Source: Lates calcarifer
Taxonomy: Eukaryota; Chordata; Actinopteri; Centropomidae
Length of the DNA stretch: 64,000 nt
Direction of reading: 5' to 3'
Assembly: GCF_001640805.2 (NCBI RefSeq)
Contig: NC_066833.1
Location: forward strand, 7,520,814 to 7,584,813
Both the position numbers and the translations under genes were made by a program. This document shows, in pieces, positions 1 through 15,000 of the stretch. Below the pieces are notes generated by a model. The model was not told where the DNA came from. It saw only the letters and a list, made by a program, of their open reading frames with translations, and searched no databases. Every line of letters begins with the position of its first letter. The first letter of the stretch is position 1.

Positions 1-40
1 TGTCCACCCCCAATGGACCATGAGAGGGTGTTCTACTTAC

Positions 41-3000
41 GCCTGCCAGGTTTCCTGATTTCCTTGGTGATAAGTGCCCTCAGCTCGCTGTTGACCTTTG
101 TCGTCTCATTGTGAATGTGCTTCTTCAGAGCTGCAGGTGACAGGTAGCGAGGCAGCTGGTCCTCCACCAGCACTACCTCCACCCCTTCCTCACTGTGCAG
201 CGGCAGCTGCCCCACCTGGGGTCGCCCATTCTCGTCTTCGTCCCTGTGCCGGAGGTCCTGGGGATCTATGGCTGTGTGGTTCTCCCGGTGGTTGCTGGGT
301 CCTGAGGGATGATCCGCCTCCATGTCTGAGTTTCTGTCAGAGCTATAGTGGTTCTGATTCAGGTTGATGATCAAGTCTGTTTCAGGTGCTCCATCGTTCA
401 TGTCTATGTCTACAAGATGACAGATTTAAAAGACAGTGCCATTTGTTCATTCAGTTTGTTTGTTTCTTTTGTGATATTCTTATCCAGCTTGTTAGTCTTG
501 GTGGAAGAATTTGTACCCTAACCCTAATTTATTAATGGATTAATTTGCCCTATGGCAGATTTTTACTGGCATGTTTATTTGCTTTTTCATGCATCTCTGA
601 ATTATTTGCACCAAGTCAGATGTATTGCTTGGATGATGTATGTATGGAGAGTTTAGGATCCAGTACTTTTGGAGCTTGATCAACCCAGCAGACCCAGGAA
701 ATCTCTGAAACTGCTGATTTAATTACTAATCACCAAAAACATGGCAAACGAATTTTCCACATGTAGCTGCTATAGCTGTTGTTTGTGTTGTGACTTTAAT
801 CCACTGCTGATACCACTGTGAAGAGCCTAATCTATGTGATAGATTAGCAGATTAGCAGAACTGTTCTCAATTCTAAATTCACCAAAAGTTGAGCTCAGTT
901 TAAAAAAAAAAAAAAGCACTGAAAGCTGGTCTACTTTTTCAGAGACTTATCATTCTAGCTGAAAAGACGTATGACATAATAACAGGTTTGTTGTGTTCTC
1001 AATACAAATTTCACCTCCTGTGGGTCGAGGACTGGCAGGGGGTGTTACTGGAGGGGTGTAAGCCCTGCCAAGACGCAGCAGTGGTGACAAGCAGCGGCGT
1101 CTCTTGGGACCTCCGCCCTGCATGTTGTTGCTGTCTCCTGGTCTCTTGCCCTTGTTCTGAGGGCTGGTCACAAACTCATCTGCCTCGTCAATCATCATGC
1201 CCTGAGAGAAAAGTGAGGAAGACAGTTAATGACAATTTCTGTGTTTCTACATCAGTAATTTCCATATGGTTAGGGTTGATATGAGTTAACCTTCTTGTCC
1301 AGTTTGAAGGGGTTTCCAAATGTGTGCAGACGTTTGGGCTGTTCAGGGTCTGCATCTCGGAGAGGCTGTGGAGCAGCTTTGAGGAAGTCCTGGTAGTTGC
1401 CCATCTGGGCGATTGGCACACTATGGAGTTGGTCTGGACAGAAGAAAAAAGAAATTCACCAAAATAGAGGGAGAAATCTGCATTTTTTGAAGAATAATTC
1501 ATCAAATCCTCAGTCAGTGGTTGAAGTTCTCACCTGGCATCATTTTTAACAGGTAATACAGGGCAGACTTATGACCAAATAACAGAGAAACAGCTGAGAC
1601 ATACCCGAATCCTGCCCTCTGAGGGTACAGACGCTGGTGTTGAGCAGGTTTCTCCTCATTCGGCTCAGCTGGTCCAGTAGGTGACTGCGAGGGATGTCAT
1701 AGGGATTCCTAAAGCTCTGAGGTTTCAGGCCCTGATGAGGACACAAGACAGAGGGGATTGCAAAGTGAGGGATTTTAATTTAAATTCAGCCTCCATTAAA
1801 GTCAAGAAAGACGGTAATTTTCAGGTGAAATACTACTACTACTGGCTGCAACAGAGTGGATATACAGTGGATACAGCCTGAAAGAGACAACTGCCTTTCA
1901 AATATCAAAGCACTCAAGAACTCAAATAGACACATAAAACACCTCAATGGAGACAGAATCAGGAGGATTGTTGGATGGAAAGCCAGGAAAGAAAGGAAAG
2001 TCTGAGCAGAACTTGAATAAGTAACAGCGAGATTTGATCAAGGGTCTGCTCTTTTAAATTGGACATCAAAATCACAACTGTCCAAGGAAATGCAGCTCAC
2101 TTAACATCAGTAAAAGACAATGTTAAGGTGTGTAATCATGACTGAATAACACTTCCTTATAGAAGCTGTGTATCCTCAGAAAAACTTTGTGTTAAGGGTA
2201 GATTAAAAATAATAAAATGACCTTATTGAGCAGTGCTAGATGAAAGCCTTGAAACTCTTTTGGGTTGAGCTCCATAGGCAGGGTCGTGGCCTCTCCTGTG
2301 AGACTCTGCAACTGCTGGATGAAGTCCCTGCGATGGGCCAGAAATACACCTCCGCCCCGCCAACGCACTTTGATGCCAGCCTCTGGCGGTGGCTTTTTAC
2401 CAATCGAGGCAATAAGGCGATCATACTCGATTTTTGACTGGAAATATGAACAAATAAGATGTTAGAAGTGTGCTTTGTAACATTCAGTATCTCTCATGAC
2501 GTTTAACACAATATAACATAGCAACACTTTCCTTTAATACCCCTACTTAGCATTTATAAGCAGTATATAAAACTTAATAAATGGTTTACAACACATTATA
2601 ATGTAGTTGTAAGAAGTTTATTACTGTATTTGTGAACAACTAACTCTTCCAGTTGGCACCCATAAAAGGTGCCTGGTGTAAAAACAAATGTGGAGAAATG
2701 AATGACAATACAGTAAAACGCAGTTGTAACAATATAAAATAGGTCTTCATGTGATAGGGTATAATTGTTGAAAAATTCTGTTTATTAATAAACTCCTCAA
2801 AATGTTCTTATGGGTGTTTATAACTAGATTATAGCATATTATAAACACTTTATTGAATGTTTACATACTGCGTATTAATGCTAGAGGACTGAAGATAAAG
2901 TTTTACTAATGCAAATAACATCTACTAGAACTGCAACTACAAATGTGCTACAAACATGTTTCGATGTGTACTTTTAAAACATACAAACAGATCTTCTTCA

Positions 3001-6000
3001 ATATGTGGCTAAACATGAAAAGACACAACAGCCAAACAACAAACCTGCTGACTGAGCTTCTTCAGGTAGGAGACCACACTGTAGCTCAGGCCGTACTCCA
3101 TGTTGTCAGCCAGCAGGTTTGGTGCTCCCATGATTCTCAGAGCTTTCCTCAAAGACTGCAGAAAGAACACCGCAATAAGACCAGCATGGTATCTTTCATG
3201 GTTTTAGTATGTTACTCGAAAGAAATTAAACTTAAAGAGCTGAACAGTGATTCCAAGTCCACTGACCCCAATATAATATGGAGGCATTGTCTTCAAGTAG
3301 TTCTCAAAGGACTGTCGCCATTTGATGGTTGGCTTGAATTTGTGCACTTTGATCAAGTCATCTGCAAAAAGAAAGCAAAATAACAGATGGCTATAGACAA
3401 ATGTTAAATTACCAGTGTTCTGAAATTATTAGGCACTAAGAGAAATGATGGCACAGGATCACATACAGAGAGACAGACAGAAAATGAGGGAGAATGAGCC
3501 ATCAGTCTTACCCAGAAGTGGCAGAAGCACAGGGTAGTTGTAGGGCATCACAAACAAGTTGACACAGTTGAGAGCTGTGCTGGCCTTCAAGTAGCCAAAG
3601 GGTTGGCCAAGGTCGCTGTACTTGGCACTGTTACATACAAACACCTAGTAGACAGAGAATAAAACTTTGTACAAAATGTACAAATGTGCAACTTGAATGC
3701 AAATAATGTGTGTTATGCCATGTTTTACCACAATCCACTTTAATTACTGGATCATGAGAATGATTTAGTAATTAAAAATATAATGAATTTCAGATTTAAG
3801 TCTTAAAAAGAATTTACTGTTTGTGAGTGTGTCTGCTTGTGATGGTGCTGTACCTGCCAGCAGGTGTGCGGGGACTTCCTCTCCAAAATGTACTGTGTGA
3901 GAGGTGAAGGCTCCAACTCATATTTGTCAAAGGGCACCTTGTCTATCACCATGGGCTCAGCATCCAGACAGGAGAAACGTACGTGGGGGTGGGCTGAGCG
4001 TGGGGGCTGGATGCGGCACAGGGGGAGAGGTAGATACTGTTATAGTACATGGTAAAATCAGAATCAGAAATACTTTATTTATCCCTTGCGGGAATTTGTT
4101 GAGTTGCAGTGCTCCAATTCATGTGTACAATAAAAATAAATAAAATAAAGTAATAACAAAATATGAATAATAATAAAATAACCCCCAATCCTAAACTACA
4201 AAGACAAAGAAATATAAAAATATACCCCCATCGATAATAAAACAATATGTACATATTTAGTACTTATATTTAAATTTTTTATGTACAGCATAGTTAACCG
4301 GTCATTGCACATGGGTGGAGAAGACATTAACAAGTACACTCTGATCATCAACATTAATGTAACTATAATACTAGATACCTTTTTTAGCCTGTCTACAGAA
4401 AACATCTTGAATCTGTACTCAATAAAGACCGGTTATTGGCATGTATCTATTACTATCTATACTATAGTTAACTTATACTAGTATATTATTTAGTATAACT
4501 TGTGTTAACGTGTGTTGTGCTGTTTCTTTGGGTAATGAAGTATAACTTGTGTTAACGTGTGTTGTGCTGTTTCTTTGGGTAATGAAAAAAACTGTCCAAG
4601 GTATGAATGCAAGAAATTTAACAGGCCTTACAGGGTACGATGAAAAGTACATTGTCAAACCACACAAATATTCTTCTTTGATTTAGTTTTTCTGATTCCT
4701 CTAGCTTCTTACCAGTGTGGGGGAGTTCTGGTCAGGCCAGAAAGCCTCTGGGATGGGCCAGTGACCGATGGGAACACCGGTTTTAGGGTTAGGACGTACG
4801 TAGATGAGCTTGTGGCAGCAATGCCAAGGCTGCGGACCGGATTTCACCACCTCAGCTGGGGCATCTGTACAGGAAAATACATGAATCTAACTTTATGGAT
4901 CTAACAACCAACAGAAACTTAGACAAGGAGGTGTTTGTGAGACATAAAACAAAACAAAATGATTTTGATACACACTGAAACAGTGTGTAGGCACTTAAAA
5001 TATGAAAGTGGGGGTTTAAACAGTGACATCCACCAGCTGTTTATGAGCAACAGTGAAGAAAAGCACAGAGAGGATTTAAAAAACAGTGAGTGGGAGAGAG
5101 CAAAGAGCTTCTCTACTAATCAAACAGATGCAGTGTAATAGTTGTCAACAAGGTCTTTAAGAAATCAGGAAGTCAAGAATAAATTTCACTCAGGTGTCTC
5201 TTACCCTCCACTGGAGGAGGGTCTGGCCCTGTCTTCTCAAAGTTTATCACCACGCCACTCTGAATTTTCTGCACAAGAGACTCCAGACACTGATTCAACA
5301 TACGCTGAGAGAACACACTGTAAGAACGTCCTGCAACACACAGACATACATGTATTTAAGTATAAACCTGGAAAATGTGAATAAGTTCAACACAGTGTTC
5401 TAGGGTTGGTCCTCAGTAGCTTTCCACTGAATCTGAATTAAACACTGTGAACATTTATCAAATCTGGCTCCTTTCAAAACTACTTTGGTTTAGCGTTCAT
5501 CAGTTTTAAAGCTGCATTAATTTTTTTCTGCACTTGGGGGCAGTGGAAATAAGATGAAAACACATCTGACAAATTTTTTAATGAGTGTTCTGCCAGCACC
5601 TGAGAAAAATGTTGTGCTATTCAGCTGCTAAATGTTCTATTTTCTTCTCCAGTTAGTCTCTATGTTTGCCAACTGTTTGTTGGGCAGGAAGTGCATGGTG
5701 GGTCTGAAAACAGCTTCTTGCTGCTGCTGTAGTGCAGTTAAGAATGAATCACAGTGTTTTATGAGCCATAAAAATAAAATAATAACCTATAAGAGAATGA
5801 ATGGGTCCATGGCACTAAGGGGAACTACAGACATGGGTGATAATTTTTTACACAATGAATGACCATTACATGTGGTATGTGTAATTATGTGTCATTTTAT
5901 ACTTAACATAGAAAATATTTATTAATGCAGCTTTAAGTAACAAAAAGTTGCATATTACTTTAAATTTAAGAACTAAAACTCTACCTTTGTCACAGATATA

Positions 6001-9000
6001 ACACTAGTCTTTGAGTGCAATTTAGTTGAATGATTTAGCATAGATTTTTAAAATCCCAAAATTCCCAATCTTATGTATCTGAACCTCAGAAAAATCAAAT
6101 CAACTCTAAATGAATCTAATCAAGATTTTCTGATTCAGATCAGTGTACCATTTTCAGACCCATTATTTAGACAAATAACTACCTGGATGTTTGGCATGTT
6201 GCCTTTCTTGTGAGACTGGATAAAGGCTTAACGAATCCAGGTATTTTACCAACATAAAACCAGATCCAAAATGGTACCATCAGAAATTAAATGTAAGCAG
6301 AAATTTATCCCCTATCCTAACAATATTGCTGGATGAAAGCACATGATACTTTTTACATGTAAAGTGCTCTTACTGCAGTATCTGATACATTCAGTGCAAT
6401 TTCAGGCACACTCTACCTAACAATGTGTTCATCTTTATGGAGGTACAGTCTTACACAATGGATGCAAAACAGCACATTTTCATGAAATGTAGCTCTCAAG
6501 CTCTCAGTCTGCTTTAGTTTATTCATCACAGTATCAGTCACAGGACAGTAAAGGTCACACAAGTAAAGAGCATGAATCAGACACACTGTCTTACAAAGCA
6601 ACTGATTGGTCTAATTCAGCCCTCTGGCCATTTACTGCCTCCAACTTCACCTCTAGTGACTTTGTTAGGCACCCATTCACTCACTCATTTCAAAAGGCTG
6701 TGGCTTTGTGCCTGTCCATTACTGCCATCAGCAGTAATGGACAGGCAGCATGTACCATAGACTGTTGGTGACAATGGAGCTGTGTCATGTTCTACATTCA
6801 GCACCAATGACTGCTACACAGAGCTTTGGTTTGCTCTATTCTGTCTGTGTGTCTGTTCCTCCTGCCAGCTGCTTCCACAACCAGACAGCATGAGGACTGA
6901 AGACAGGAGGTGTCTACTTCTTAAATGTCTACTTCTATAAGTGGATGTTCTTTAAAACTAGTAGGTAGGCAGCCAGGGTTTGGTTTTTTTTTCTATGGCC
7001 AGGGGAATTACAGATCGAAATCATTGGCCTGAAAATATGTGATCAGCCTGTCAGTGTAACAAAGACAGTTCCAATCATGGACCAGGTGGGAAAATCTGTG
7101 CTTTCTAACCTTAGACAACAAGTACTGCCGAAGAGCAAAGCACTTAAACCCTCCACAACAACTCCAGTGTTGCGCAGTGGTTAAAACAAGCGCATGCTGC
7201 GTTTGTAAAAGGTTCTTCAGCTCCCACTTGCAAACTTGTAAACACAAGTCACTGCTGAATGTGCAAGACAGTGCTGATCAGAGCTGCTCCGGGCTGTCCC
7301 TCACTGAAGTGAAAAACTTTTGCAAAGACAATCTTCTATCTCTATCTTCCTTAAATCTTTCCTTTAAAAGAAGTAATTATTCTTCCCTGTCTTTGTATTG
7401 ACAGAGATGATTCATCTGCTGTGCTACGGAATGCATTTAACAAAAATATATATATATATATATATATATAAAAATTTTGATCTAGTACTATAAATACTTT
7501 ACAGCATGTTCCACAGGGCTCTGTTAGAGAAATTAGGCCTGTGTCACTCCCAAGAGGAATATGTCTAATGTTTTTCCAAAATAAGATTATAATGGCATCT
7601 ACACTCAGTTGGCAGTTTATTAGATAAAACTAGGTAAAACTAATGCAGCCTAATACAACAGTCCTGGAATAAATTCTCCCTTCATGAAGATTATAATGTT
7701 AAATTTTTGAAACTGTTTAAGCGTTGATTCAACTTTATGGTATTTTGGAGGGTGTAGTACTCAGTATTGTTGAACTGTATTCCATTATACAGAGGTGTTT
7801 ATGTTATTTAGCCTACCTCTTCACTATCACTTGTCATATGGTGTTTAAATGTGATGTTTTTACATTAGCCAACTGTCAGTAATGTTTGAAAAGAACTAAG
7901 TAAGTACAACTATGTAGTTTTCACTTTTATTTCTCTTGCAGGTAACAATTATATCTACTTTATACCAGTTTATAAATGCTGCATACACAAAGTCTCCTAA
8001 ATCTAAACACGTAAATAAGTAAATGGTTTTTCTTAACTACTGAATAAAAAATGTATGGCTTACATGCTGGATCTGCTTTACATATTTGTTTGTGTCTTGT
8101 AAGCCTATGTGGGCTGGGCATATTTGCATTTTATGAAACAATAACAAAAATCTTATCATCAACATTACTGCAGCAATGAAAATAATGTCAAAATATCCCT
8201 CTGCGTTTGGAGAAGCTAACTAATTAACCCAAGGCTGCTCAGAATAATTCCATAATGTGTAACTGTATTTTTTAAAAAGTAGTCTAGTGATTTACTGTTG
8301 CATTTTTATAAAGTCTGGAGACTTGTAAGAGACAGATTAAAGAAAGCATGGTCAACAGAGGCTGAGATATCCTGTGGATATCAAGCACCTGCAAAATGCA
8401 ACTCTATAGCCTCTTTTACTAAAGCTTCCCTGTCTTTTAAATGTCCTCATCTTTAAAACTTCATGCCACATTTTGTGACAGATATTTGAAGCATAAAGCC
8501 TAAACCTAACCTTGATATTTTCTCTGACAATGCTCCTCCAGAGCTATGCTAGACATTATACAATTGTTTTCACAGGCCAAGCAGTACTCCTCAGTACAAG
8601 TACAGTGACCATTAAAACTGGTGTGGTACCCCTTTAAGCATGCACTCTACATAGTTTACATAAACCAAATGCTAGCAGTCTGCGTACCTCCAGTCACCTC
8701 ACACATGGGGGTGATGGGAGAATCGTCAGGCGGGACGCCTCCAAGGGGTTCAGGCTCCACCGAAGCATTCCCAGGGATCCGCAGCACCAGAGCAAACAGA
8801 CGCTGGTCCCAGCGGAAAGGCTCTTTGGTCAGCTCACTGCCCGGCAGCGGGGTCGTCAGAGGCAGGTGGAGCTGGACGGTGGAGAAGGAGACAATGACAG
8901 TGTTAACAACAGAGGACAACAGATAAGACAATGGCAGAGTGCTTAGACTGGAAGTGGGTTGGACAATATGATGCTGTATGCATATAAAAAAACAACATGC

Positions 9001-12000
9001 AGTTCCAAGATCAGTACTTAAGTAACTATAATCACATGTTCAAAAACATTTAAGAAAATTTCAGTGTTCATTTCTTCACAGTAATAAGAACCTTTCATAA
9101 ATTTTCTTTTCAGACTATTCTTGGGCAGGCCAGATTTTTAAATAACTACTGGAAGAGCTGCAGTTAAAATCAAACTTCACTTGGTAACTTGTGTCCAGTC
9201 TGAATAGGCACAAGCCTGGACTTATAACAGAAGCCATAAATTAGACTGTGGCTGCAGAATCAAGGATTTAAGTATATGTGTCTGACCTCCACAAGTCTTG
9301 CTTCTCAAGCTACAAAACTGACTACATGGCTTCAGCTGACAACTTGTGAGAACCGCAGAAATAAATAAATTATCTAAAGTAGAGCGAATTAGTGAGTCAG
9401 TGAGGGGATAGTTTTAATCTGACTAGCACGCCACAGAGGAATCATCACAGTGGCAGCCCTGTAAACCTGCAACATTACATGCTAACACAACTGACCTTTG
9501 TAGTTGTACTTGTCATACATTTTTTCTGATACTTACTAGGTCAAATAATTAATCAAGAAATCAGGTGACAATAAACAATTCTTAGTTGCAGCCCAAATGT
9601 TGTTGTCACACAAAAGCTTAAAGTGACCAGGATTACAGTTTCTATCATTTGTCTAAGGTAGAGATATTTACCTAAAAGGGAGCTGAAAATAAGAGAGACA
9701 AGACATGATGCCTTTGTGTTTTGCCTCACAATGATTCTAATTTTATCAGTGATAGAGTAGAGTTTGTTGCATGTGTTAAAGTGAACATTGTGGGGTCAGA
9801 CAGACTCTTGAGTCGTCATCCAACCAAGCAGGAAGTAGTCCTGATTGGCTGGGACCTCTCGTCTCTGGGGAGATTGTTGGCTGACCTCGTCTTGGACTCC
9901 GCCACTGCTCGTCAACTTGTTGCCATCAGTGATAGCAATGATGATAGCGGGTTCAAGGAAAAAGGGATTCCTTCCCTGCAAAAAAGATATATTCACAATT
10001 AATCTAAAAACTAAACCATGGGATTAGATAAAAGTCATGTGTAAAATTAAAAGAGTTAAAGAGCAAAATTCATATTGGAATTTAGCATTTGTATATTTAC
10101 GGCACTTGAATATCAATCACAAATGAGCACATTTAAGCCATCATTACATAGGTAATTTACAGGGGACCTATTTTAAGTGAGTGGGTGTGTGAAAGAGAGA
10201 ACCCTGACTCTAGGGAATAATCAGAAAGAGGAAAAGTACAGTCTTTATCACAGAGTGACTGCATCTATACCTCTGAGACAACTATTACTGTGTATCTGCA
10301 GTATACTATCCTCCATGATGGCAGAATACATTACCAGAGGATCTACATGAAACTTCTTTTCTGCTAGACCCAACAATATTTCATGACATCTGCACTGCAC
10401 ACTGATAAAATGAAACTGGAACAGCACTGCATTTATTACTATACATCAGCCCTGTGGGATCTCCACAGAGGCCACATTAAAACTTAGTGAGTCAAGGCAG
10501 CCCCAACAAGTCCTGTCAGCAAACAGTTAGCATGCAGGCCCCTGCTGCATAGTCATATAGAAATAAAGTCCATCCTGCCCTGACAGCGGTGCAATTATTA
10601 ATGGACGTGGATGCACTCACTTTGAATACTACCTGTAGGCTGTGTTTTCTGCCAAATGATGGATCTGTCCAGTTACACAAACTGCCCAAAGTAAACAGAG
10701 CAGGATACTACCAAGATCCACGCTGGTCAAGGTATCCATGACAACCTTGATATTTTTTTTCTCCTTACCCAAAAATCCCTTTATGATATCAGACACTTAC
10801 TTCACATGCTGATGAGTAGAAGATGAGGCTAATTTACCAGATGAGTGATTAATTTATCCAAGTCACATCAGCTCACTAAGATTGTACTATTGCTATGCAA
10901 TTAGGTGCTGGTCATAACAGAGCTTTTCAAAAAACAAACACAAATACAGCAACTGAAATCATACTGTGGTACATTGTATCAGTCCATATTTACAACACAG
11001 AATCAGCCAGCTCTGCTCCTGTAATCCTGTCTACTACAGTCTGGCAAGTCAGTGTATTGTTGTTTGTTAAGATAAGATAATCCTTTATTAGTCCCACAAT
11101 GGGGAAATTTACACGTTATGTTATGTTGTATGTATTCTTATTTAACTTCATTTTATTCTTTTTGACATTTTTTCTATTCTTTTTGACATCTTATATTTAT
11201 CTGCGCTGTCATTCTAAGAGTTGCTAAATGGTGTTTCATTGTTTTGAAAAAACAGTGACAATAAAGATGTATTCTATTCTATTCTACTCTATGTGTAGAG
11301 CTGAATCAACTAGTCAGTGAGTTAACAAAAGATCTGATAAGTGATTAATTAATTGAAGATGGCAAACATTTGCTGGTTTTAGCCTCTCAGATGTGGATCT
11401 TTTCTTCATTTTTGTCTTGTGTGATTGTAAACTGAATAACAGACCAAATAATTATCAATTAATTAAAAATGATCATACATAAATCGATAATGAAAATAAT
11501 AATTAAATGGACCCATAACCATGTGTAGATCTGTCTATGTAGCCAGTTACAGCAGAGTCAATCTGAAGCAGCAGTATCTCTGGTCTTCTCACACAATGCC
11601 AGACTGATGGAAATCCATGACTGCCTTGTTTATCAACCCCACTGACATGTTACAGCAAAATCTCACCAGTCTCTCATCCTTTCTTGTCCTCTCTTTCTAC
11701 TGCTCTTTCATTGCCCTCTTAATGTAACTGCGATCAGTGTCAGGATTATCCGCTGACTGGTTCCCTCTCTTCCTACATAGCCCTCTTCATCTCCCAGGGG
11801 AGAGTCATCTCAGACGCCTGGCAACCTGGGAGCCTCTTTGTTACTGAAGAGAGAAGCACTCCAGGGAAATATTAACTCACCCACAGGCTTACTCCCTTTT
11901 GTCTTCCCCCTCTCCAGGTCTCTACCTCACTGAACATCTTACACCTTCAGCACTTAGGAACATGGGGATGAAAAATCAAAGTCGACTTTTCTTTATGGAT

Positions 12001-15000
12001 TAAATCAGAAAGACAGAAGATGATATTGAAATAGTGTACAGGATACTTCAAATACAGTACCAGCAAAACAAAAGTTACAGCATCACTTTGGTTTGGCTTT
12101 GATTTACAGCTGTTGAAGCAAACTGAGATTGAAAAAACACATTAAGCATAAAGTGCATGTAGTCATCAGACTGCTTATGAAACCTTTGTCAGTCTTTACT
12201 GCTCAAAGAACTGCAACTCAAAAGGTTCAAGCTGACTGCTAGAATGCTTGTAAACTTGAGTTAGAGTGACTCAGAGTTTCAGATAATTTTGTCCAAGTTC
12301 AGAGTATATTAGGTTTATCACTAACACCACCTGCTACCATGGTCTACTTTAATCAAATGATTATGTGTACTGATAAAAGACAGTATACACAGGGTTAGAC
12401 AGCATCAGTTTTAGTGTATACATGGCTGTTGCTCTCTAAGAGTTAATCACTGTTCATGAACAAATCAATTTAATACCAAAACGCACTTGTTCCACTTCCT
12501 TTGCAAAAAAAAATCCTTTCTAGCAAACTAGTAAAGCTTCACTTTAGGAAACAGAGAGAGTAACAAAACAAAATACAACAGCAGCTCATGGGAGGTGTGA
12601 TACACCAATGTTATTCAACAAATTAATTAATCAAATATCAAACAGTTAAAAGATTAAACAATATTTGACAAAATTTAATTGATAAATTAACTCATTAACT
12701 GGATTCAGTTTGTCAAATGTGAAGATTTGCTTCTTATCTTTTCTGTGAAACTTTGGTCACTTTCCATGGTTTTTGAGTATTTCAAAATTAATCTATTCTT
12801 CAAAATAAGGAAAGATTAATCAATAATAAAAATAACTGTTAGCTGCAGCCCTTTAACAATGACCATTGTAACACTTCATTTGTAAAATACACTAGATACT
12901 AGTAATTACAGCATGGGCCACGATGTCAGAGTGAAATTGTGCATACAGGAGGGTGTGCCCTCTTTTCTGAAAGTGATCTTCTTCGAGTTGTAGAAGGCAC
13001 AGGAGAGAGGTCATCAAATTACAATCACCGTCAACCTGTCATTACAGGCCACCAGTAACTAGTGCAGGATGGAGTAACCTTGACCTCTGCAAGGTTTGTT
13101 TGTGTTCACAGCCATGTGTGTGTGTCCATTATAACCTTATAACAGGGTTGGTATTTGACATTCAAACTCTGCTAGAGTGCCAGACCTGCATTATGTATGT
13201 TGTAAGTATGCTTCACCTTTGATGACAAGCATCTTCCAATTGATACATGGGAATTCTTAACTAAATATTAATTATTGCTCCCATCCTCCTGACTGACCTC
13301 CACACTGGGAAACAAACATTCATATTCTGTATCAACCACAAGAGTGCAGATTCACCCAGCAGCCAAACTGGGTAAGTACTACACTTTTAAGCTTACATAA
13401 ATAATGACATTCTGTTTCCCTGCCAGAAAACTGCAATGCTGGAAAGAAGACAAGGAACTCTTACTGACCATTATGTGTCACACTATGAGGTAACTAGCAT
13501 GATGAAAGAATACTGTCATTTGTTGCAGGAAAGTCATAAGGCTTACATAAAGTAGTACAAAACTGAAGGCACAAATTCTATCTATGGTACCCCCTCTCAC
13601 ACAGCTTCACTTTCAACAACTACCTCCCTAAATTAGAAATTTGACAACAAAGACTAAACTGCTGACGTCATTAGGTGGCACTTTTTGGGACTAGTCCAGT
13701 AACACTGAGTTAGTTACAGACTTTGTGGCCTAAAATAATATTTGTTGTAGGCTTCCTGCTGCAAATCAGACCTACTCTGCAGTTCAGCTAGAGAGGAAAC
13801 TTAGAGAAAAACTGAGTTGTGCAATATCAGGACAGTAACATCAGTCCAGTTTAAAGCACATTTTTCCTATAACTTCTCCTTGAATATCCCAGCATTTGTG
13901 AACAGAATATTTAAATAACTCAGACTTTCTTGTCAGATAAACGTTGGATAAATGTTGGAGAAAGAAAAAAACAAATCCAAAATAACCTCAGTTATTTTGT
14001 TTTTAATATTTTGTCCACCACATTTATGTTAGAGGGTAGACTAAATATTAGACACCTCTCTGTATAGTACAACCCCCATAGTGACCATTAAGTTGAAACA
14101 TTTCTGTAAAACTATTTAAAAACATTAAACCGTAATTTAAAAAGTTATATATGTGCAGATATGTTGCACTACAGTGCATTCATTTTAGCTGGGTGTATCT
14201 AATAAAGTATTAGCATGTGCGTATCTGTGCAGAATTCATTAACCATTTATCCCTCTAAGGCTGTAAGAGACCCTCAGATTTCAAATACATCATGTACCTC
14301 ACAGCTAATATCCAGCTCTAATCTCTACACAGCTAAACATATTAGCAAAAAGATATCTGTGATTTAAGAGCACAAATGAAAGGCTCCAATGCAATGGTGG
14401 AACGGTTGCTGAAAATTGTTCAAGTTTTTTTCCCCTGTTGCTGTTATGTTTGTGTCTTGAGCACATTTGTGGGGTCACAGTATGCAGGTGGTTGATGCTT
14501 GAAAGACTGGGAAATTGGGGTAGGGGAGTCAGGGTGGTTAAAGGGGGGTCTGTGGGGGGCATACAGCACCTTGTCATAGCACTTTCTAAACCTGATTTCC
14601 TTTTCTGGCCTCTTCAGTGCTACATACCTGTCCATAGTTGTCTATCCCAGTCACTAATCTATTGAGATTGAGTAAATCAAAAGCGGTCCTCAAGGACTGG
14701 CCAATAGTTGTGAGCCCAGTTGCTTGGAGGTTCCTCAGCTCTGTCATAAATGTGGCATGGCTCTCTTTCCATCCAGCCTTTAAAAAACAAAACAAAACAC
14801 AACTGGTTAACACAACCATTAAGCTTGATGAGTACTTCCACTGTTGTGAACATTAGGCAACTTTTATAGAAATCAATAGTGCTTTTATTGTGATTCTGAA
14901 CTGATAAAAGATCTGTTTAGGTCGCTTCCTCTCTATTTGCCCAAGCCAATAATTTGACAGCACAGCAGTCACGACCTTGATCTGTTTCTATCAGCTAGTG

